DNA from: GCA-2686265 sp036010965
GTDB taxonomy: Bacteria > Planctomycetota > UBA1135 > GCA-002686595
Direction: 5' to 3'
DNA: 35,427 nucleotides
Assembly (NCBI GenBank): GCA_036010965.1
Contig: DASCMO010000126.1
Location: forward strand, 1-35,427
Below are positions 19,201 to 24,950 of the stretch, piece by piece. The position numbers and the translations under genes were made by a program. The notes beneath the pieces were generated by a model, which did no database searches, had not been told where the DNA came from, and was given only the letters and a program-made list of their open reading frames with translations. Within the stretch, counting starts at the first letter, position 1, and the number at the start of each line of letters is the position of its first letter.

Positions 19201-19886
19201 TCGAGCGCTCCTTCTGGATGGCGACCCTGGAGATCACCAACCGCGCCTTCGCGCGCTTCGACCCCGCGCACGACAGCCGCGTCGAGCCCAAGCACTGCTA
19301 CCAGTTCGGCGTACGCGGTCTGCGCGCGGACCGCCCGGAGCAGCCGGTGGTGCGCGTCTCCGCGGAGCACGCCGAGGCCTTCTGTCAGTGGCTGTCCGAA
19401 CAGAGCGGTGAACACTTCAGCCTGCCCAGCGAGGAGCAGTGGGAGCACGCTTGTCGCGCCGGCGCGGCGAGCGCCTTCTCCTTCGGTGAGCTGGGCGACG
19501 ACTTCTCGGCCCACGCCAACCTGGCGGACGTTAGCCTGGGAGGCATGGCCTCGGATCCCTACACCCTGAACCAGCCGATCCCCAGCCCGAGTCGCTTCGA
19601 CGACTGGATACCGCGCGACGAGCGCTGGGACGACGGCGCCCTGATCGCGGTCGCCGTCGGTCGCTACGCGCCCAACGCCTGGGGGCTGTTCGACATGCAC
19701 GGCAACGTGGCGGAGTGGACGCGCACACGCACCGAGGACGGCGAGCGGTTCGTGCGCGGAGGCTCGTGGCGCGACCGACCGGCGCGAGCGACGGCCAGCG
19801 GGCGCCGGTCCTACCCGGGCTGGCAGCGCGTGTTCGACGTGGGCTTCCGCGTGGTGGTCGAGGTGTCCGATGAAGACCCGCGTTGA
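16272..19886 (+). CDS. Secreted HzsA-like cytochrome with N-terminal discoidin and C-terminal SUMF1-like domain
   Basis: 1204 aa from ATG 16272 with a Sec signal (MRNQTLSLLATAFLAATAAAQ); a GTG three codons upstream is less likely. About 35-160 is a discoidin (F5/8 type C) domain with CDGIKDGGFGFHT and PWWQVDLG. A helical linker leads to LLDFDELLLVRR, then an HzsA-like propeller (about 290-660). Family block VLGTVPVEADGSA; haem c sites at 711-715 (CVGCH) and 761-765 (CLECH); WIDLNTPFHGTWS follows. From about 955 to the end lies a formylglycine-generating-enzyme-like (SUMF1) fold: LPSEEQWEHACRAG, GLFDMHGNVAEWT, FVRGGSWRD. The cysteine pair that follows RGGS in true FGE is absent, so sulfatase activation is unlikely and a binding role is more probable. 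It shares its whole N-terminal architecture with the 24947 gene. Reaction unknown. Confidence 0.88.
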   Translation: MRNQTLSLLATAFLAATAAAQESADPYLPPTPERDAAGGCDGIKDGGFGFHTALEARPWWQVDLGAMHELGRVLIYNRCNTAAERAVGIALSTSRDGRSWVRRHEHAGEPFGGVSHGGPLTVALDGIRARFVRLELADTDYLHLDEVEVFGALEPERNLALGRPARQSSLSQWSLQRGGVSTADLAQAVESGLLLAEDLVARGVEVGPWRDGLVALRADLVDLRPEERAAALVRTRALVRELALQNPLLDFDELLLVRRSAAAPHLGLPTNWQGNSSLPAGPYDDALVTLSLRDPDAPLREVTRTGRFVGDVDLDFDAEHALFSSRDARGRWQVFETDLDGGGLRQVSRGDEPDVDSYDACYLPDGGMMFASTAGMAGVPCVYGVDHVATLFRMDSGGGQVRRLCFDQDHDWNPTPMADGRILYTRWEYADTPHTHSRLLFTMNPDGTGQAELYGSNSYWPNSIFGARPVPGHPSKLVGVVSGHHGLRRMGELVLFDPARGKREAGGAVQRIPGRGKPVEPVIRDRLVDGSWPRCLHPWPLSEDYFLVAAQLSPAAPWGVYLADTFDNLVLLREEPGHVLLEPIPVRPRPRPAVLPTRVDLAADDASVQIADVYLGPGLEGVPRGTVKSLRVFSYHFAYQGMGGLIGVLGVDGPWDVKRVLGTVPVEADGSANFRVPAETPISVQPLDVEGKALQLMRSWMTAMPGETLSCVGCHDGQRSPAPHALPLAMGRAPSEIEPWYGPPRGFSFAREVQPVIDRHCLECHDGSDQRAAPDLRGDVAIDDYRSSYPSTRGGRFSVGYAALHRYVRRPGIESDYRLLTPLEFHADTTELVQMLEEGHHGVELDDESWDRLITWIDLNTPFHGTWSEATGTAIGQATRRVELAALYGGSVQDPEQDANLPVARLSASTPARVRAPTAQVRAPATAGQVFDADEARRRQAAAGARTGRTGRTVDLGEGVAIELTLIPAGELPDARVERSFWMATLEITNRAFARFDPAHDSRVEPKHCYQFGVRGLRADRPEQPVVRVSAEHAEAFCQWLSEQSGEHFSLPSEEQWEHACRAGAASAFSFGELGDDFSAHANLADVSLGGMASDPYTLNQPIPSPSRFDDWIPRDERWDDGALIAVAVGRYAPNAWGLFDMHGNVAEWTRTRTEDGERFVRGGSWRDRPARATASGRRSYPGWQRVFDVGFRVVVEVSDEDPR

Positions 19887-20017
19887 GATACTGATGGAAG
19901 AGCGCTGACCGACGAGCGCACAGCGAGATGGGCCTGACCGGGGAAGGCTGCCGCCGCACACCGGGCACGATCAGGTGCAGGGCATCGCCCCTGGGCTCTC
20001 GATGCAGCTCTCGGAGA

Positions 20018-20046
20018 TCGACAGCTACCGACCCACGGCATACGAT
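20018..20046 (+). promoter_or_regulatory. Sigma-70-like promoter before the cytochrome run
   Basis: TCGACA (20018-20023) and TACGAT (20041-20046) are separated by 17 bases, close to the sigma-70 consensus. Transcription would begin near 20053, leaving a leader of about 90 bases before ATG 20143. The 256-base gap 19887-20142 holds a short open frame without a start (about 56 codons ending at the stop near 20075) that I cannot match to a family. Otherwise only this promoter and the hairpin entered separately are seen. Confidence 0.38.
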
Positions 20047-20083
20047 CTACACGACAACGCCGCACTGGCCCCCTGAAGTTCGG

Positions 20084-20106
20084 CCGGCGGGACTGACCCC
20101 CGCCGG
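20084..20106 (+). other. GC-rich hairpin in the leader of the 20143 gene
   Basis: CCGGCGGG (20084-20091) pairs with CCCGCCGG (20099-20106) around a 7-base loop. No run of T follows, so it is not a classical intrinsic terminator. It could be an attenuator, a transcript-stabilising element, or chance in GC-rich DNA. Confidence 0.3.
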
Positions 20107-20142
20107 GCCTGGCTCTTGGGGCACGACACCTGGAGAAAGCTC

Positions 20143-22062
20143 ATGGTCACACTCGGCACGGCAAGGATCCTCGGTCCGATCGCGCTCCTTGGCGCGTGTC
20201 TACTCGGCGCGCGAGCCGATCAGGGGCAGCCGGCCCGATGGCACTCTCCGCACGACGTCGCCTTCTCGCCCGATGGCGCTCGCATCGCTGCGAGTGACCG
20301 GACCGCGGCCACCCTCTGGCTCGTCGACACGGGCGAGAAGCAGGTGGAGCGCAGTGTCTCGCTGCGTGGCCAGCCCACCGGTGTCGTGTGGTCGGCCGAC
20401 GGTCAGCGTGTCTTCGTGAGCGAGTGCGGCGCGGCGACGGTGGCTGCGGTGGATCCGATCCGTGGCGAGGTGCTGCAGCGCTACGAGGTCGATCGACACC
20501 CCGAGGGCCTGGCGCTCGCCGGCGGGCGCAAGTTGCTGCTGGTCGCGAACAGCACCACGCACAGCGTCTCGCTCGTGGACCTGGCCGGGGGCGGCGAGAC
20601 GACGAGCATCGCCGTGCCCAGGGAGCCACACCACATCGCCGTGACCCCCGACGAGGAGATCGCGGTCGTCGGCAACCTGCTGCCCGCCGGACGGGGCACC
20701 GATCCCACTGCCGCCGCTGTCGTCAGCCTCCTCGACCTCGAAGAACGCGTGCACCTCGGAGATGTGCGCTTGCCGCCGGGCTCCACTGCGGTGCGGCAGA
20801 TCGCGATCAGCCGCGACGGACACTACGCCTACGTGGCCCACGTGCTCGGACGCAACAACGTCCCCTCGACCCAGCTCGAGCGCGGTTGGGTCAACACCAA
20901 CGCCCTGAGCATCCTCGATCTGCAAGCGCGCACGCGCTACGCGACCGTTCTGCTCGACAATCCCGTGCGCGGCGCCGCAGATCCCTGGGGCGTCGCTCTG
21001 GCGCCAGACGGAACGAGCCTCTGGATCTCGCTCAGCGGCGTGCATCAGATCGCCAAACTCGATCTCGAGCGCCTGCACACTTACCTCGCCGGCGGACTGC
21101 CCGACGAGCATCGTCTCGCCCGCGCGGAGGACTACAGCCCCGGCACCGAGAGCACCTGGCTGCGCATCAAGCGCGACCCGAAGAACCGCGCTGCACTGGC
21201 GAACGACCTCGCTGCGCTGACGGCGGCCGATCTGATCGAGCGCATCTCCATCCCCGGCCAGGGGCCGCGGGGGCTCGCGCTCTCTCCGGATGGCAGCCTG
21301 CTCGCGACGGCTGCCTACTTCACTGGAGCGATCGTGCTCCTCGACGCGGAGAGCGGCGAGACCGCAGGCTCCGTCCAGCTCGGGGAGGTCGTCGCACCGG
21401 ACCGGACACGCCTCGGAGAGATGATCTTCCATGACGCGACCAAGTGCTTTCAGCACTGGCTGAGCTGCGCCACGTGTCATCCCAACGACGGTCGTGTCGA
21501 CGGCCTCAACTGGGACCAGACGCAGGACGGGATCGGCAATCCGAAGAACAACAAGTCGCTGCTTCAGGCACAGCACACACCACCGATGGACTGGCGTGCG
21601 GTCCGCGAGAGCATGGAGCTCGGCGTCCTGACGAGCTTCCACTTCCTGATGCGTGAGCCCGAGCCGGGCGAGGAGGAAGCCGTGCAGGCCTACATCCGAT
21701 CCCTGCAGCCGTCGCCGAGTCCGCACCTCGACGCGAACCTCGAGCTCACGGCTTCAGCGAAGCGCGGGCGTGAGATCTTCACCAGCGAGGAGGCGCGTTG
21801 TTCGCAGTGTCACTCCGGCCCCTACTTCACCGACATGCAGGTGCACGATGTCCGTACGAGAGGGAGCCTCGACCGCTCCGACAAGTTCGACACGCCGAGC
21901 CTGGTCGAGATCTATCGCACGGGTCCCTACCTGCACGATGGCTCTGCGGCGACGCTGCGAGAGGTCCTCGTCGACCGGAACCCGAACGACAGGCACGGAC
22001 GCAGCGCACATCTGAATCCGCAGGAGATCGACGACCTCGCCGCCTACCTGCGATCACTCTGA
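20143..22062 (+). CDS. Exported YncE-type propeller fused to a MauG/peroxidase-like diheme cytochrome
   Basis: 639 aa. ATG 20143 is chosen because GGAGAAAG lies just upstream and a signal peptide follows (ILGPIALLGACLLGARA); the upstream in-frame TTG adds nine polar residues. If GAC is read as a lipobox it could instead be a lipoprotein. Residues about 30-420 are a YncE/seven-bladed propeller with motifs such as HDVAFSPDGARIA and PRGLALSPDGSLL. The C-terminal 210 residues resemble the diheme cytochrome c peroxidase/MauG family: IFHDATKCFQHWLSCATCHPNDGR with CXXCH at 442-446, and CSQCH at 553-557, followed by FDTPSLVEIYRTGPYLHDGS and a terminal helix. MauG-type proteins use peroxide or high-valent haem, or pass electrons; the substrate here is unknown. 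It heads a run of cytochrome genes, with 11 bases to the next. Confidence 0.88.
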   Translation: MVTLGTARILGPIALLGACLLGARADQGQPARWHSPHDVAFSPDGARIAASDRTAATLWLVDTGEKQVERSVSLRGQPTGVVWSADGQRVFVSECGAATVAAVDPIRGEVLQRYEVDRHPEGLALAGGRKLLLVANSTTHSVSLVDLAGGGETTSIAVPREPHHIAVTPDEEIAVVGNLLPAGRGTDPTAAAVVSLLDLEERVHLGDVRLPPGSTAVRQIAISRDGHYAYVAHVLGRNNVPSTQLERGWVNTNALSILDLQARTRYATVLLDNPVRGAADPWGVALAPDGTSLWISLSGVHQIAKLDLERLHTYLAGGLPDEHRLARAEDYSPGTESTWLRIKRDPKNRAALANDLAALTAADLIERISIPGQGPRGLALSPDGSLLATAAYFTGAIVLLDAESGETAGSVQLGEVVAPDRTRLGEMIFHDATKCFQHWLSCATCHPNDGRVDGLNWDQTQDGIGNPKNNKSLLQAQHTPPMDWRAVRESMELGVLTSFHFLMREPEPGEEEAVQAYIRSLQPSPSPHLDANLELTASAKRGREIFTSEEARCSQCHSGPYFTDMQVHDVRTRGSLDRSDKFDTPSLVEIYRTGPYLHDGSAATLREVLVDRNPNDRHGRSAHLNPQEIDDLAAYLRSL

Positions 22063-22073
22063 CCTCGGGCGCC

Positions 22074-24950
22074 ATGCTCCCCGAACTTCATCGACGACGC
22101 GCGCTCCCGGCGCTCATCCTGCTCCTCGGAGCCGGCGCTGAACCGATTCGCGCTCAGGGCGAAGTCGACGCAACGCGCCGGATCATCGAGAGCGACTGGC
22201 AGCGTCAGGAGACCGTGATGCGCGGGTCGGACCACGCGACTCGGGAGGCGCTCGACGGTGTGCTCGCGCGCGGGCGAACCCTCGTCGATTCGATCCGCGC
22301 ACTCGGAGCCGGTGACGTGGCCGACGCTGCGCAAGTGCAGCTGGCCGGCATCCACCAGCGCCGCGACTTGCCCGGGCAGGCCGATTGGAGTGCGCTGTAC
22401 CTGGAGGCGCGCTGGATCCTGCGTGAGCTCGCACTGCAGAACCCGCTGCTCGACTTCGACGAGCTGCTCTTTGTCCGGCGCCACTGGCCTCGCGTCGGCC
22501 ATCAGTGCGCACACCACGTCGGCGAGTCACAGGAGCCTGGGGCCGAGCTCTGTGTCCTCACCGGCCTGTCGCCCGGCGGCAGCGTTCGCGCGATCCTCGG
22601 CGAGCAGCTCGCGCCGGGCGGCATCGGTCGTCCCGACCTCTCCTACGACGGCGAGCGGATCGTCTTCCCGTACGCGCCGCCGCGTCCCGAGCCCACGGCG
22701 TACGTGACCGGACAGCCCGGTGCCCGCTCAGGCGCCTGCCTCGACTACGACATCTACGAGGTCGGCGTCGACGGTGGGGGGCTCGTGCAGTTGACCACCG
22801 ACGACGCCGAGGACACCGAGCCCTGCTTCCTGCCGAACGGGCGCGTGGCGTTCAGCTCTTCGCGGGGCGACCGCTTCGTGCAGTGCGGTGACTGGGCGCT
22901 CGTCTTCAGCCTCTACAGCATGGCTGCCGACGGCTCGGACAAGCGGCGGATCACCCACGCCAAGGAGGGCGAGTGGTACCCGAGCGTGCTCGACGACGGC
23001 CGCATCATCTACATGCGCTGGGAGTACGTGATGAAGGCATACAACACGATCCAGTACCTCTGGACCGTGTACCCGGATGGGTCGCGCGCGCAGCTGGCGT
23101 TCGGGGAGCACTTCCAGTTCTCGCGCGGACCGCTCACCTTCATCGAGCCGCGCCAGATTCCCGGAACCGACAAGGTCATCGCGACCGGCGCCGCTCACCA
23201 CAACAGTGGCGTCGGCCCGCTCTGCATCGTCGATCTCGCCCGCAACCGCGACGCCAGCGGCGGCATGCTGCGCATCACGCCCGAGGTCGGCTACCCCGAG
23301 GCCACCGACGACCGAGCGCAGTCGCCCACCGGCTGGTACTCGAGCCCCTGGCCGCTGTCCGAGGACTACTTCCTCGTCGCGCACAGTTTCGACTCGGCGC
23401 ACAACAGCAGCGAGGGATACGCGCTCTACTTGCTCGACACCGCGGGCAACATGGAGTTGATCTATCGGGACGCGGAGCTCTCTTGCTATTCACCCATTCC
23501 GCTGCGTCCACGCAGCCGCCCCGGGCACGTGCCGCAGCTCACCGGTCCGGCGGGTGAAGGGGAGGCCGGGACGATCCTCATGACGGACGTCTACGAGGGC
23601 CTCGCCGGTGTCGAACGTGGGACGGTCAAGCACCTGCGTGTCCTGGAGACGCTCCCGAAGCTCGAGCATACCAGTCCGCAGCGTTGCGACGTCGGCGTCG
23701 CTTCGGGGTGGGATCCGCGCATGGTGCTCGGCACGGTTCCCGTCGAGGAGGACGGCTCGGCCTGGTTCAACGTGCCGGCCGACCGGCTGATCTTCTTCGA
23801 GGCGCTGGACGAGGACTACCTCGAGGTCCGGCGCATGCGCAGCTACACGAACGTCCTGCCCGGCGAGCACGTCTCCTGCATCGGCTGCCACGAGTCGAGC
23901 GCGCAAGCACCGCACGGTCGTCGCCCGCGCGCACTCGACAGGCCGCCCGTCGAGATCACACCACCGCCCTTCGGCGTTCGGCCGATGGACTTCGCGGAGC
24001 TCGTGCAGCCGCTGCTCGACAATCAGTGCATCCGCTGTCACGACGCCAAGGCGGAGGATACCTTCGATCTGACCGGCGATGTCATGGTGCCGGCACCGGT
24101 GTGGCGCGACCACGACCAGGGGCCGCAGCACAACGTCTCGAAGTCGTTCCTGAACCTGCTGGAGCACGTCAGCTACGTGCGACTCTCTGGCTACGACGGG
24201 GGCAACCTGCCGCTTCCCGCCTACGCCACCGGCTCGCACGAGAGCTCGCTGATGAGGATCCTGGCGGACGGCCACCACGGCGTCGAGCTGGGCCTCGACG
24301 AGTGGCGCTTGCTGGCGGCCTGGATCGACTGCAACGCGCCCTTCCTCGGAAGCTACGACCGGATCGACATCACTCCTCCGCCGCCGCAGCCGCTGAGTCC
24401 CGCACCCTACGAGCCAGAGGTCACCGAGGCGCGACGGAAGGAGCTGCAATCCGCGGCGCCGGAGGGGCAGCGCCTCTGCGTCCATCTCGACTGCGGCGCC
24501 GAGGTCCGCGTTCCGGCAGAGGCGGGACAGGCAGTGGGTGTTCCCTCACTGCGCATGGTCCGCGGCTCGGCGTACCACTGGTCAGACTCCGCGCAGGCGG
24601 CGGCTGCACACTTCGGCTCGATCGTGTTCGACGGAGAGACGGTCACCTTCGTCGCCGAAGGGCTGGAACCGGACAAGCGCTACCGCCTCGGCTTCAGCTG
24701 GTGGGACTACGACAGCAGCCGACGAGCCCAGTCCGTCTCTCTCGAGCGAACGACCGATGGAGAACGGAAGCTCGTGCTCGACGCGGTGCAGTTGCCCAGC
24801 TACCTGACGGAGCACGAGGAGCCGGCGCAGCACGAGCTCGCCGTGCCCGCGGGGTTCTACCCGGACGGCCGGCTGCAGATCAGCTTCGAGCGCGAAGCAG
24901 GAGCCAACGTTGTGGTCAGCGAGATCTGGCTGCTGGAGGACGACCGATGA
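22074..24950 (+). CDS. Secreted HzsA-like cytochrome, two haem c sites, C-terminal beta-sandwich
   Basis: 958 aa. ATG 22074 gives a signal peptide (LPALILLLGAGAEPIRAQG). A short helical region leads to LQNPLLDFDELLFVRRHW, the conserved entry to the propeller (about 140-540), which has blades with FLPNGRVAFSSSRGDRF and YMRWEYVMK. Family block VLGTVPVEEDGSAWF; haem c sites at 602-606 (CIGCH) and 652-656 (CIRCH), then WIDCNAPFLGSYD. Residues about 800-958 form a beta-sandwich (FSWWDYDSSRRAQSVS) unlike the discoidin, LamG or SUMF1 modules of its paralogues; it may bind carbohydrate but I do not recognise a named family. No Shine-Dalgarno is seen; being 11 bases after the previous stop, it is probably co-transcribed and reached by re-initiation. 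Its stop overlaps the next start (ATGA). Function unknown; an exported redox protein is inferred. Confidence 0.88.
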   Translation: MLPELHRRRALPALILLLGAGAEPIRAQGEVDATRRIIESDWQRQETVMRGSDHATREALDGVLARGRTLVDSIRALGAGDVADAAQVQLAGIHQRRDLPGQADWSALYLEARWILRELALQNPLLDFDELLFVRRHWPRVGHQCAHHVGESQEPGAELCVLTGLSPGGSVRAILGEQLAPGGIGRPDLSYDGERIVFPYAPPRPEPTAYVTGQPGARSGACLDYDIYEVGVDGGGLVQLTTDDAEDTEPCFLPNGRVAFSSSRGDRFVQCGDWALVFSLYSMAADGSDKRRITHAKEGEWYPSVLDDGRIIYMRWEYVMKAYNTIQYLWTVYPDGSRAQLAFGEHFQFSRGPLTFIEPRQIPGTDKVIATGAAHHNSGVGPLCIVDLARNRDASGGMLRITPEVGYPEATDDRAQSPTGWYSSPWPLSEDYFLVAHSFDSAHNSSEGYALYLLDTAGNMELIYRDAELSCYSPIPLRPRSRPGHVPQLTGPAGEGEAGTILMTDVYEGLAGVERGTVKHLRVLETLPKLEHTSPQRCDVGVASGWDPRMVLGTVPVEEDGSAWFNVPADRLIFFEALDEDYLEVRRMRSYTNVLPGEHVSCIGCHESSAQAPHGRRPRALDRPPVEITPPPFGVRPMDFAELVQPLLDNQCIRCHDAKAEDTFDLTGDVMVPAPVWRDHDQGPQHNVSKSFLNLLEHVSYVRLSGYDGGNLPLPAYATGSHESSLMRILADGHHGVELGLDEWRLLAAWIDCNAPFLGSYDRIDITPPPPQPLSPAPYEPEVTEARRKELQSAAPEGQRLCVHLDCGAEVRVPAEAGQAVGVPSLRMVRGSAYHWSDSAQAAAAHFGSIVFDGETVTFVAEGLEPDKRYRLGFSWWDYDSSRRAQSVSLERTTDGERKLVLDAVQLPSYLTEHEEPAQHELAVPAGFYPDGRLQISFEREAGANVVVSEIWLLEDDR

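Noticed and set aside
19130..19886. Formylglycine-generating enzyme
   Set aside because: The active-site cysteine pair is missing and there is no sulfatase nearby.
19911..20077. Short open frame (about 56 codons) in the gap before the YncE/MauG gene
   Set aside because: It has no convincing start or family match and overlaps the best promoter candidate, so it is not entered as a gene.
23684..24946. N-terminal extension of the discoidin cytochrome into the preceding gene
   Set aside because: The extension is the out-of-frame shadow of the 22074 gene. ATG 24947 has a Shine-Dalgarno and a signal peptide.
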